A stretch of DNA of 33,555 nt from Candidatus Peribacteraceae bacterium (GTDB lineage: Bacteria; Patescibacteriota; Gracilibacteria; Peribacterales; Peribacteraceae). The stretch is from contig JAQWAC010000008.1 in the NCBI GenBank assembly GCA_028707875.1, positions 1-33,555 of the forward strand, read 5' to 3'. This document shows positions 7,482 through 15,865 of the stretch, piece by piece; position 1 is the stretch's first letter; each line of letters opens with the position of its first letter. The notes beneath the pieces were generated by a model. The model ran no database searches, was not told the DNA's origin, and saw nothing but the letters and a program-made list of their open reading frames with translations. A program made the position numbers and the translations under genes.

Positions 7482-9914
7482 ATGTCTTCCTCCCTCTCCG
7501 TCATCGGCACCCGCACGTGCGTCGCAGTGACTCTGCGGAGGATCTTCCTGAGCCCCTTCTCGTTCCTTGTTTATCTGCTTCTCTTCGGTCTGCTCATTTA
7601 CGTCGGGGAGGACACGAATCACATGATAGGAACGAGTGTGCTGATCGCCGTCGCGACATCCGCGCTGATGATTCTTCATTCATTCATCCTGCAACGTCTG
7701 AGCAACGATGCGCACATTGCGGCGACCGCCGGGAGCCCAGAAGAACTTCTGCCCTACAGCCTTGTTCACGAGCTTTCGGATTTCACCGGTATCACAACCG
7801 TGCAGTTGCTGGAGGCGGCGATGAAGACCAAACGCGGATCCTTCGTTCTGCGGGAAATGGGCGTGAAGCGGGATATCGTGATGCAGAGTCTGCATGACGA
7901 GGCGATGGCGATCGATGCGGCGGCATTCGTGCGCGAGGCGGCCGGCCTCGTCGCACAGTACAAAGAATGCATCGTTTCCTCCCCCATGATCATTGAGCTG
8001 CTCATGGAGAAGTGCGCCGCGTCGCGCGAACTTCTCAATTCGCTCGATTTGTCTCTTGAGGAGCTGAAAACGATCCTCCAGTGGGAACGGTTCCACCATG
8101 CCATTCCGAAGAAGCATTCGCCGGTGAGTCCCCACGTGCTCATCCGCATGTTCGGTGGAATGGAGAAATCGTGGGTGCAGGGATACACGGGGGAACTGGA
8201 CCGTCTCACGCGGGACATCACGTCATCGATTCTGTGGAAGGACGATCGCGTGGTGATTCTGCACGGCAAAGAAATCGATGAAACATTGCGCATTCTGGAA
8301 CGTCCGACGCGGCATAACATCCTCGTGGTCGGTGCGACGGGCATAGGGAAGACCACATTCGTGGAGAATGCGCTCTACAGGCTGCGTCGCAGTGAGGTGA
8401 AGGGCGCCGCGGCGACGACACGCGTGCTGCAACTGCGCACGCAGGAGCTTCTCTCGGGATCCGCGCGACCCGACGTCTTCCTTCTCGAAGCTATTCATCA
8501 GGCGGAGAGAACGGGCCGCTTCGTCCTGATCGTCGAGAACATGGCGCTCCTCCTGAAGTCGGCTGATCCCAAGGTGCACTCCGTCCTGAAGAGACTTCTG
8601 GATGAGAAGAATATCTGCGTCATCGCAACGGCGGCGAGTGAGGACTATCACCAGACGATCAAGCGCGATGCCGCTCTGGACGGCCTCTTCGAGGAAATTC
8701 AGCTCAAGGATCCGACCGATGAGGAAATCATCGCGGTCATGATGGAGTACTCCTTCTCTCTGCGACACACGGCGCACGTAACCGTGACCTACAAAGCGAT
8801 GAAGTCCGTGCTGGAACTCGCGCGGCGCTACCTGAACAAAGGGGCGTTCCCCGGCAAGGCCGTGGAAGTCATGGTGGATGCGGTCATCGGTGTCCGGAAG
8901 GCGCGCATGTCCACGGTGGTGGAATCCCACGTTCGCGAAGTCATCTCCCAGAAATCGCACATGGATGTCTCCGTGGTCAGCGATGAGGAGAAGGAGAAGC
9001 TTCTGCATCTGGAGGAGGCGATTCAGAAACACATCGTGGGACAGGACGCCGCCGTGGGCGTGATTGTGAGTGCCCTGAAGAGGGCGCGCATGGACGTGGG
9101 GGCCGGCAAGAGGCCGCTCGGCACATTCCTCTTCCTTGGACCGACGGGAGTGGGCAAGACGCAGACGGCCAAGGAACTGGCGGTGCAGTACTTCGGTTCC
9201 GCGGACCGGTTCATCCGTCTGGATATGAACGAGTTCAGCACGGAGATGAACGTCTTCGGCATCATCGGATCACCCGATCTCGCAGGGGACTCCGCCGAAG
9301 GGTTCCTCACCAAGCGCATTCAGGACCAGCCGTTCTCCCTGATTCTTCTGGACGAGATCGAGAAGGCGCACAAGTCCGTCCTCAACCTGTTCCTGCAGGT
9401 GCTCGATGAAGGACAGCTGATCGACAATCGCGGAGTGAAGACCGACTTCCGCAACTCCATCATCATCGCAACTTCCAATGCCGGCGCGCTCTTCCTCCGG
9501 GATTACGTGGCGACACATCAGACCGTCGATCAGGCCGCCTGCAAGCAGCTCATCGTGGATGAAATCCTGAAACAGAAGATCTTTGCGCCGGAGTTTATCA
9601 ATCGCTTTGATGAAGTAGTGCTCTTCGCGCCGCTCACGATCGAACAGGCGGAGCGGATCGCCATGAACATGATGGGAGGGATCGTGGAGGAATTGAATGA
9701 GAAGCGCGGCATCAAACTGCAAATCGAGGAGAGCCTCGTCCGCGAGCTGGTCAAGCAGGGGTACAGCAGGGAGTTCGGAGCACGCGCACTGCGACGGACC
9801 ATCACGCAATGCATTGAGAATCATCTTGCGCATTACATGCTCACGCACGAGGTGAAGCGCGGCGATTCCATCGTCATCGGGAGTCAGGGGGCGGTGAACG
9901 GAACGCAGGCGTGA
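7482..9914 (+). CDS. Membrane-anchored two-domain Clp/Hsp100 AAA+ ATPase (ClpC-like)
   Basis: An 810-residue protein with two N-terminal transmembrane segments (about residues 22-42 and 50-70), a Clp-N-like helical region (about 85-210), and two AAA+ modules. Module 1: Walker A GATGIGKT (284-291), but Walker B reads FVLIVEN (347-353) instead of a DE motif. Module 2: Walker A GPTGVGKT (553-560), Walker B LILLDE (620-625), sensor 1 ATSNAG, arginine finger EFINRFDE (704-711), sensor 2 GARALRR (766-772). Unusually, the pore loop of module 2 that normally reads GYVGY is SPDLAGDSAEG here, and the KYRG-type loop of module 1 is also missing; there is no evident ClpP-docking IGF loop. It may be a remodeller at the membrane rather than a ClpP unfoldase. 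Forms a tight pair with the upstream membrane protein. Confidence 0.9.
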   Translation: MSSSLSVIGTRTCVAVTLRRIFLSPFSFLVYLLLFGLLIYVGEDTNHMIGTSVLIAVATSALMILHSFILQRLSNDAHIAATAGSPEELLPYSLVHELSDFTGITTVQLLEAAMKTKRGSFVLREMGVKRDIVMQSLHDEAMAIDAAAFVREAAGLVAQYKECIVSSPMIIELLMEKCAASRELLNSLDLSLEELKTILQWERFHHAIPKKHSPVSPHVLIRMFGGMEKSWVQGYTGELDRLTRDITSSILWKDDRVVILHGKEIDETLRILERPTRHNILVVGATGIGKTTFVENALYRLRRSEVKGAAATTRVLQLRTQELLSGSARPDVFLLEAIHQAERTGRFVLIVENMALLLKSADPKVHSVLKRLLDEKNICVIATAASEDYHQTIKRDAALDGLFEEIQLKDPTDEEIIAVMMEYSFSLRHTAHVTVTYKAMKSVLELARRYLNKGAFPGKAVEVMVDAVIGVRKARMSTVVESHVREVISQKSHMDVSVVSDEEKEKLLHLEEAIQKHIVGQDAAVGVIVSALKRARMDVGAGKRPLGTFLFLGPTGVGKTQTAKELAVQYFGSADRFIRLDMNEFSTEMNVFGIIGSPDLAGDSAEGFLTKRIQDQPFSLILLDEIEKAHKSVLNLFLQVLDEGQLIDNRGVKTDFRNSIIIATSNAGALFLRDYVATHQTVDQAACKQLIVDEILKQKIFAPEFINRFDEVVLFAPLTIEQAERIAMNMMGGIVEELNEKRGIKLQIEESLVRELVKQGYSREFGARALRRTITQCIENHLAHYMLTHEVKRGDSIVIGSQGAVNGTQA

Positions 9915-9934
9915 TCCGGATGGAAACGGTCTTT

Positions 9935-10969
9935 TCAGACTCCATCGGCCGTCACTTTCTCCATGCCGGGATGATAGAATCCCTGTAGAGCCGCCGCATT
10001 CTTGCGACCTTCGAGATCGACCGCCTTGTGACCTGCGGGAATATCAATGTTCCCTCCGGAGAAGGTCCGGCGGTACGGTCCCTCCAGATTCGCGCGTGAG
10101 AAGGAGGAGCCGACTCTGTAGCGCGTTCCCTTCATCCGTTTGGCGATGGCCTGCAGCATCATGCGCGAGTTTTCCGGCGAATGCCCCCCCGAGAGGAACA
10201 CCACCAGCAATTCCTCCGGAATCTCCGCGCGCTCGCAGATGCGCATCCATGCTTCCGCGGACTTTTCCGGATTGATCTCCTCTCCACTCAGTTTCCCTGG
10301 AGCCGGAAAGCTCGTCTTGATCGCATAGGGGTGTCCGCTGAGGCCCTCCTGTTCGATGCTGCTCACGATTCTTCCGAGAACCTGCGCCATGAGATCCTCA
10401 TTGTCTCTGAGTGATCCCGTGTTGTCTTTGATGAATTCCGGTTCGAGAATCGCCATCATCTCTCCGTTCTTCGCAGCGGCGCGCTGTACCTGCACCATCT
10501 GGTCCGCCGCATCCGCCGCATGTCCTTTGCCGTGCGTGACGGTGGTACGCGTCTTGATCATATGAACATTCCATTGTTCGACCAGCTCGCGCATGCCGGC
10601 GCAGAGGGTATCCAGTTCCGTCGCAAGTCCCGTCTCTTTGTTGAGTCCCATTTTCTTTCCGATGACGAGAACGCCGTTGCCCCGCAGGCGATCCTGCAGA
10701 GGACGTCCCTCATTGTCTGTGAGAGTGAAGAGGTCATCGTGCACGATGGCGCCGCCGAAGGTCTTTCCGAGTTCCGGAGTGGTGGCAAGCATCTGTCGAA
10801 CCGCAGCAGCCTTCCGTTGAAAATCTTCCGGGCTTTCAATGGTCACGCCGAATTGTTTCATGTGTTTCTCATGTGTTCCCGCACTCTGGTCCATGGCGAG
10901 GAAGTGCGGCGGACGTGCGGGGTCGCGGAGTGCTTCGACGGTTTGTTCGAAGTTCATGCGTTCGGACAT
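9935..10969 (-). CDS. fda: Class I fructose-bisphosphate aldolase
   Basis: Cleaves fructose 1,6-bisphosphate to DHAP and GAP through a Schiff-base lysine, without metal. The 344-residue protein has the eukaryote-like class I signatures: FLAMDQSAGTHEKHM near residue 23, AIVHDDLF, MMAILEPEF, AIKTSFPAPGK with the candidate Schiff-base Lys, VVFLSGGHSPENS and a C-terminal SFSRANLEGPYRRTF. Length is normal. The ATG is preceded by a pyrimidine tract (CCCCCTCTCCC) rather than a Shine-Dalgarno sequence; a possible -10 TATACG lies about 28 bases upstream. It is convergent with the Clp ATPase, 20 bases apart, and apparently monocistronic. Confidence 0.93.
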   Translation of the reverse strand: MSERMNFEQTVEALRDPARPPHFLAMDQSAGTHEKHMKQFGVTIESPEDFQRKAAAVRQMLATTPELGKTFGGAIVHDDLFTLTDNEGRPLQDRLRGNGVLVIGKKMGLNKETGLATELDTLCAGMRELVEQWNVHMIKTRTTVTHGKGHAADAADQMVQVQRAAAKNGEMMAILEPEFIKDNTGSLRDNEDLMAQVLGRIVSSIEQEGLSGHPYAIKTSFPAPGKLSGEEINPEKSAEAWMRICERAEIPEELLVVFLSGGHSPENSRMMLQAIAKRMKGTRYRVGSSFSRANLEGPYRRTFSGGNIDIPAGHKAVDLEGRKNAAALQGFYHPGMEKVTADGV

Positions 10970-11118
10970 GGGAGAGGGGGAAGAAATTGGGGCTCATCGT
11001 ATATCTCTCCACCTACAGGGCGAAGAGGATGCTCCGCCAAACTCAGTCATAGTGAAAGAAGCGCTTTCCGTAGTAGTGCCTATGAGGTCTACGAAGTTCA
11101 ATAAATGAATGTCGTGAA

Positions 11119-11201
11119 GGCGGGCTTTGCCCGCCTGGAGCGACTCCACATTAAGGGAAAGGATGGTTCATGGAAGGAAAACCGCAGGTTGACCTTCCAT
11201 G
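11119..11201 (+). repeat. Structured dispersed element B, copy 1
   Basis: 83 bases with two hairpins: GGCGGGC-TTT-GCCCGCC (11119-11135), then CTGGAGC, a spacer with GGGAAA, then CATGGAAGG / CCTTCCATG (11169-11201) closing a 15-base loop that itself folds as AACC-GCA-GGTT. The 82-base copy at 29564-29645 has the same order and spacing with different stem sequences. It starts two bases past the stop of the minus-strand ATP-grasp gene. The remainder of the 233-base gap 10970-11202 shows no gene. Confidence 0.75.
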
Positions 11202-11202
11202 T

Positions 11203-12492
11203 TTATAGGTATCCCCACGAATTCAGCCGGTCGCTGTCATCGATCCACCGGTCGCCGATGTCCGTACGGTAGTACATGTTGCTGATGAGGATGTTCTGGA
11301 TGCGCGAGTACATCTGCTTCTGCGCCTCCCGCATCGTGGTGCCGGAACCGGAGACGACGAGCGCCACTCCCTCCGCGCCGGTGATGAGCCACTCTTCGTT
11401 CTCTTTTCGCAGATCACCGATGTGAATGCCGTCGGGAACCTTCTTCTTGAAGACCACCACGGCGTCCTGCGAGAACGATTCGAAGGTCTTGGGATCCTCG
11501 AAGGGGAACGGTGGAACCACGATAAGGGCACACACCTGATAGCCGCGCTTCACTTTGATCCCGCCGTTGCTCTCGCCGGTGGCCAACCGGAGCAGCAGGG
11601 CGCCCATCGGCTCGGTGATGCCTTCCTGTTGCAGGCAGATTTGCGGATACCCGAAGCGGCAGGTGAATTCCAGCGGGTAAATACCGTAGCTGTTCACGAT
11701 GCTGTTGACATCGATGAAGCCGACGAAGTTCGACTGTGCCAGCGTCTGTTCGAACGGACGGAGCACGGTTTCAAAGATCGGATTTTTGGGCGTCCAGAAG
11801 CCGCTCGTGCCCATCTCGCCGGTGGAGACCCCCAGTTCGCCGGGGAAGAGCTTCTTGTGCTCGAAGCTCACGTAGACGGGATTCACGAATTTCTTGCCGT
11901 CGAAGAAGGCGCACACCGCCACTTCCACGCCCGTCACCTTCTTCTGCAGCTGGAAGACATCGATGGTGTCGCTCCACGTGTCGCGGTAGGCGCCGAGCAC
12001 GCGAACGACGTCGCTGCCGTCATCTTCATTGCCCACAAAGAGAAGTTGCTTGAGATTCTGCGCATCACCCGACGGTTTGATGACGTAACGGCCGGGATTC
12101 GCCTGCACGTAGGCGATGCCCTCGTCGAAGGACCGGAATTCCTGGTAGGGGATGATGCGGATCTTGTTGCGCTTGAGTTCCTCCTGACCGAACGTGCGGT
12201 CGTTCTCCAGACGGTCCGTATAGATGCTGCCTCCGATGCAAAGTTTTCCTTTCTTGCGCAGTTCCTCCGCTTCCGCGCCCTTGCCGATGTGGTCAAAGAG
12301 CACGATGTCCGCCCAGTCGACGCTCTTGCGCCAGTCCCGCACGAGGTTCACGAAGCCTTTGCCGACATCTTCAAAGCCCGGTGCCTCCAGGCAGAGGCGG
12401 ACCTCATGACCTTCGCGGGCGACGGTCCAGGCAAGATCGGTGATGGTGCCGTCGTAGGAGACGAAAAGAAATTTCTTCGGAGTATCTGTCAT
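11203..12492 (-). CDS. PurD-like ATP-grasp ligase (diverged paralogue)
   Basis: The sequence follows the GAR synthetase layout but is diverged: N-terminal KKFLFVSYDGTITDLAW and AREGHEV, a pre-ATP-grasp region, YVIKPSGDAQN in the ATP-binding half, EVAVCAFFDGKKF, a GVSTGEMGTSG block where PurD has GPNTGGMG, YPLEFTCRFGYPQ where PurD has IEFNARFGDPE, and a C-terminal IGDRWIDDSDR. It therefore probably ligates a carboxylate and an amine using ATP, but the substrate cannot be read; a true PurD exists at 576-1901. The ATG at 12492 gives 429 residues beginning MTDTPKKFLFVS; the frame stays open to a TTG at 12570 (455 aa), preceded by GGAG-like sequence overlap. It is divergent from the HEEAH protein with about 120 bases between. 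Confidence 0.85.
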   Translation of the reverse strand: MTDTPKKFLFVSYDGTITDLAWTVAREGHEVRLCLEAPGFEDVGKGFVNLVRDWRKSVDWADIVLFDHIGKGAEAEELRKKGKLCIGGSIYTDRLENDRTFGQEELKRNKIRIIPYQEFRSFDEGIAYVQANPGRYVIKPSGDAQNLKQLLFVGNEDDGSDVVRVLGAYRDTWSDTIDVFQLQKKVTGVEVAVCAFFDGKKFVNPVYVSFEHKKLFPGELGVSTGEMGTSGFWTPKNPIFETVLRPFEQTLAQSNFVGFIDVNSIVNSYGIYPLEFTCRFGYPQICLQQEGITEPMGALLLRLATGESNGGIKVKRGYQVCALIVVPPFPFEDPKTFESFSQDAVVVFKKKVPDGIHIGDLRKENEEWLITGAEGVALVVSGSGTTMREAQKQMYSRIQNILISNMYYRTDIGDRWIDDSDRLNSWGYL

Positions 12493-12580
12493 CGCTGCGC
12501 GAAGACTATGCGCGTCTTCCGGGGAGTGCAAGTGCGGGTTTTTTCCGTCGATGAAAAATTTTTTCTCCAAAAGAGAATAT

Positions 12581-12608
12581 TTACATAATTCAATTATAGT
12601 TATATAAT
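12581..12608 (+). promoter_or_regulatory. Promoter giving a leaderless message for the HEEAH protein
   Basis: TTACAT (12581-12586), 16-base spacer, TATAAT (12603-12608), then six bases and the double ATG at 12615-12620. The whole 12560-12612 stretch is strongly AT-rich and contains several other -10-like hexamers on both strands, so it probably also serves the divergent ATP-grasp gene. Confidence 0.75.
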
Positions 12609-12614
12609 CATATT

Positions 12615-14600
12615 ATGATGCATTCCGGAAATTCCGGAAGTTCTGCGGGCAACGAAGGGAGTCATTGGAAACCCGATGACAGAAATCTGTCGGGTCTCCG
12701 ACCTTTGGGCGAAGCGGCGGATGCCGTCCCCGCATCGACACGTTTTGTGCGCGATGATGTGCGATCGCTCGTCCGGAAGGCGATTACACCGGAGGGCTCC
12801 GCGGAACATCTTCGCCTTCCCCCGTATCCGCAGGACCGCATTCATTCCGCGGAGGATCTTTTTTCCCGCGCACTGGAAGAGGTGGACCGACTCTGGTCGA
12901 CGGCACACGTTGATGAGGCGATCGGCGACAAATGCAGTGAATGGCGCACACGATTGTCCGGAGAAAACGATGACCTGCGTACCTTGCTTACAGAGAGCGC
13001 GGAGGTTATGGAGAGCATGCGCAGCCGCTCCCTTGGAGCGCTGGAGGAACTGAGGACCGTTCTTCCGGAGGCATGGGATACGTTGAACCAGCTGGCTTCC
13101 GAGCGGCAGCTTCAGGCGCAGATTCTGCTGCGTCACTGGGCGAGGAATTTTCCTGCTGATGAAGGGAAACGCATCGGTCTGAGCGGGGCGGAATTGCAGC
13201 TCTTTCTTGATTGCTCACTTCTGCAGAAATTCACGGATACCGCGTATGCCAAACAGCGGTGGTTGTCGGATCGTCCCGGTGGTACACGCACCACGAAGCT
13301 CGGTCGTGATCCGGTGAAGCAGGCGGCTGCTCCGTGGGTCTATGAGGTCATTCCGGAGGGCGAACAGTACCGGTACGCGCAGGATGAGGAGGAAGATCTT
13401 CTGACGGAAGCACGCGGGCTGGGGGAGATGTTTCCCTTTGAATGGTCGCATGTGGCACAGAAAATCCGGCGTCTTGCGGATGAGACGGAGAAAAAAATCG
13501 ACGGGTCGGTCCTGCCGGCCCACTACCGGACATTTGTCAGTTATCTTCGCAAACTCTCTGCGTTTTTGCAGGCCCAGCAGAAGGTGACTGCGGAGACGGA
13601 TCCCGTTTCACTCGCTCGCTTGATGGCTGATGCGTTTCGGGAGGGGGTGCATGCGTACCGTGCGGGATGCAAAGTGGTCATGCTCTTTGAGGCCGTACCG
13701 ACGGTGGCAGGGGACGCCAACAAGCAGGATATCGGCATGCGTCTCGGCATTGTCACGCCGGAGTTTCAGCAGTCGGCTAAGGCTCTCGAGCCGTCACGCA
13801 TCGTTGCGCAGGAGAGATACCGCCGTTTCATCGGCGCAAACGGTGCACAACTACTCTCGATTCCTCCGGAGGTGCCGCCCGTCGTCCTCTCGCAGGAAAT
13901 TTTCGGGTCAGGGCCCAATCTGCATTTTCGGGTCGGTGGAACCAACGGCCCGCAGCGCATTGATCTTCATCCGAATTTCATCCGTGAAGAAGCGCAGGGT
14001 GAGCTGAAAAGACTCGCTATTCTTTTCCCGGCGCTGGATGATATTCCCCCGGAGCGGTACGGGTACGAAGCGCTCCAGCATTATGCGGGACATGAGGAGG
14101 CACATTCGCTGTTCGCCACCGAGGATGCAAAGACGGGCGTACGCATCGGACTCGGCGCGCACGGCGAAGACGGCTGGATTCTGGAGGAGCTCAAGGCGGA
14201 AGCGGAGTCCGCATCCATACGAAAAGAAATGCTTGAGCGGCAGCATGCATCGCCGGACGCGGTGCGTCTGGCGTTTGCCGCCAAGCTCGGATCCATTGTC
14301 ACGATTGTCGCGACTTCTGCGGAAGAGGGTGTCGGTGAGCGCTATTTCTTCTCCGGTCTTCTGTTGCTCCGAAAACTTCTGGACGGGGGAATCATTGCAG
14401 AGGAAGCGGATCATTATTGTGTGACAGATCCGGAGAAAGGACTCGGCATGCTTGCCGCCGTTGGTGATGAAGTTATAGAGAAGTTCTACGCCGATCCGGA
14501 GGCGCAACCGGAAGCCGTCGGAGCTTTTGTGCAATCCATCCGCTTGATGAAAGAGAATCCGAGGGTTCAGAAGTTTATCGCGGCTGCAAAAGCGGCCTAA
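12615..14600 (+). CDS. Putative zinc metallopeptidase with HEEAH motif (661 aa)
   Basis: Unrecognised large soluble protein without signal peptide. Residues 485-530 carry the clearest feature: ALQHYAGHEEAHSLF, an HExxH zinc motif (His493, Glu494, His497), followed 27-32 residues later by WILEELKAEAES, where Glu524/Glu525 or Glu529 could be the third ligand. This layout recalls gluzincin peptidases and the EECRAE block of family M49 (dipeptidyl peptidase III), but M49 has HExxxH, so the assignment is by analogy. The N-terminal 350 residues are helical and charged. The leaderless promoter supports ATG 12615 (or 12618). It converges with the PLP decarboxylase, overlapping it by four bases. Confidence 0.8.
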   Translation: MMHSGNSGSSAGNEGSHWKPDDRNLSGLRPLGEAADAVPASTRFVRDDVRSLVRKAITPEGSAEHLRLPPYPQDRIHSAEDLFSRALEEVDRLWSTAHVDEAIGDKCSEWRTRLSGENDDLRTLLTESAEVMESMRSRSLGALEELRTVLPEAWDTLNQLASERQLQAQILLRHWARNFPADEGKRIGLSGAELQLFLDCSLLQKFTDTAYAKQRWLSDRPGGTRTTKLGRDPVKQAAAPWVYEVIPEGEQYRYAQDEEEDLLTEARGLGEMFPFEWSHVAQKIRRLADETEKKIDGSVLPAHYRTFVSYLRKLSAFLQAQQKVTAETDPVSLARLMADAFREGVHAYRAGCKVVMLFEAVPTVAGDANKQDIGMRLGIVTPEFQQSAKALEPSRIVAQERYRRFIGANGAQLLSIPPEVPPVVLSQEIFGSGPNLHFRVGGTNGPQRIDLHPNFIREEAQGELKRLAILFPALDDIPPERYGYEALQHYAGHEEAHSLFATEDAKTGVRIGLGAHGEDGWILEELKAEAESASIRKEMLERQHASPDAVRLAFAAKLGSIVTIVATSAEEGVGERYFFSGLLLLRKLLDGGIIAEEADHYCVTDPEKGLGMLAAVGDEVIEKFYADPEAQPEAVGAFVQSIRLMKENPRVQKFIAAAKAA

Positions 14601-15865
14601 GCAAGATCCACCACCGGCGGAATGTCCTTGATGAACTGCTGCGAGAGTGTGTAGGTGTAGGCGCCCTGATACGGCAGCAGAATGAGATCGCCCTCCTGGA
14701 TTTCTGATGCGTGGAGGTAATAACCCCAGACGTCATCCGGCGTGCAGAGCGATCCATAGAGGACGAACGGCACTTCGCGCGTGAGGGAGAAGTGGGTGAG
14801 ATCGAAGAGCGGCACGTAGTGGTAGCACTGGTATTTTTCCCATCCGATCATGTTCGTTCCGCCGTCAGTGACGCCCATCCGGGTGTCTTTAAGATCCATG
14901 AGTGTGAAGAGCATGTGCATGGAGCTGTGGCAGAGGAAGCGTCCCGGTTCGGCGTACATCTGCACATGCGGGAGGAGCGGGAAGATATGTGCGCGGAGTG
15001 CCGCGGAAATTTCCTGTGCAAAATCACCGATGGGGGAGACGGGCGGCACCGTGTAGCGGGGGTTCCAGTCTTTGCCGACAACTTCCATCGGATCCAGATC
15101 CTCGCCGACAAATTTCATTTCCTGATTGGGATTCCAGCCGGGCACGCCTTCAAAGGCTGCGGGGATGTAGCCGCCGCCCATGTCCAGATAGCGGATGCCG
15201 GCGCGCTCCTCTGCAGTCAGTTCTTTCAGGGTGCTAGAAAGTTCCTCCAGCGTACCCACGTAGCGCTCCGGCGTGCGGTTCAGGCTGATGTGGAAGTGGA
15301 TGCCCTGAAAATCCAGACCGGGCAGTTTCCGTGCCTCGCGCAGGAAAGACGGGAGATCCTTCAGGGCGATGCCGAACTTGGACCAGCCTTTCTGCTGGCC
15401 GGTCACGACGCGGACGCCGCAGCGTACGGCCAGCTTCTTCTTCGCTGCCATGGAGGAGAGGAGTTTCAATTCCCTGCGGCTTTCCAGATTCACCGCGATG
15501 CTGTCGGCGTGCCGCAAAATCAGCTCGAAATCGGCCTCGGATTTGGCGGGACCGGTGTAGATGATCTTCCGTGCGCCGGCGGCCAGTGCCAGTTCCAGTT
15601 CGCGGTGGCTGGACGCATCGATGCCTCCTCCTTCCGCGATGACGGTTCGGAGCATGCCCCCGTAGTAGTTGCTCTTCATGGCATAGAAAATTTCCAGTGG
15701 CAGTTTCTCCGTGGCGAAGGCGTCACGGAATGCGCGGAAATTTTTCTCCACTTCCCCGCGGTCGAAGACATAGAGCGGCGTTCCGTGCTTTTTGGCGAGA
15801 GTCGTAAGTGTCGGGGCGAGTTTTTCAATCGCTGGGAACCGCTCTGTGATGGAATCGGGTGTCAT
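14597..15865 (-). CDS. PLP-dependent fold-III decarboxylase (LysA / CANSDC-like)
   Basis: The 422-residue protein has the alanine-racemase-fold decarboxylase signature set: PLP lysine in FYAMKSNYY (Lys64), HFHIS (190-194), DMGGGY (228-233), the phosphate-binding EPGRF (306-310), the catalytic Cys in GSLCTPDD (Cys374) and GAYTYTLSQQF near the C-terminus. This family decarboxylates diaminopimelate, ornithine, carboxynorspermidine or related amino acids. The DAP-decarboxylase specificity loop is not clear and the usual GPLCE is GSLCT, so the substrate is unknown. Its ATG overlaps the stop of the upstream ATP-grasp gene by four bases (ATGA), implying coupled translation and a shared pathway. Confidence 0.88.
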   Translation of the reverse strand: MTPDSITERFPAIEKLAPTLTTLAKKHGTPLYVFDRGEVEKNFRAFRDAFATEKLPLEIFYAMKSNYYGGMLRTVIAEGGGIDASSHRELELALAAGARKIIYTGPAKSEADFELILRHADSIAVNLESRRELKLLSSMAAKKKLAVRCGVRVVTGQQKGWSKFGIALKDLPSFLREARKLPGLDFQGIHFHISLNRTPERYVGTLEELSSTLKELTAEERAGIRYLDMGGGYIPAAFEGVPGWNPNQEMKFVGEDLDPMEVVGKDWNPRYTVPPVSPIGDFAQEISAALRAHIFPLLPHVQMYAEPGRFLCHSSMHMLFTLMDLKDTRMGVTDGGTNMIGWEKYQCYHYVPLFDLTHFSLTREVPFVLYGSLCTPDDVWGYYLHASEIQEGDLILLPYQGAYTYTLSQQFIKDIPPVVDLA

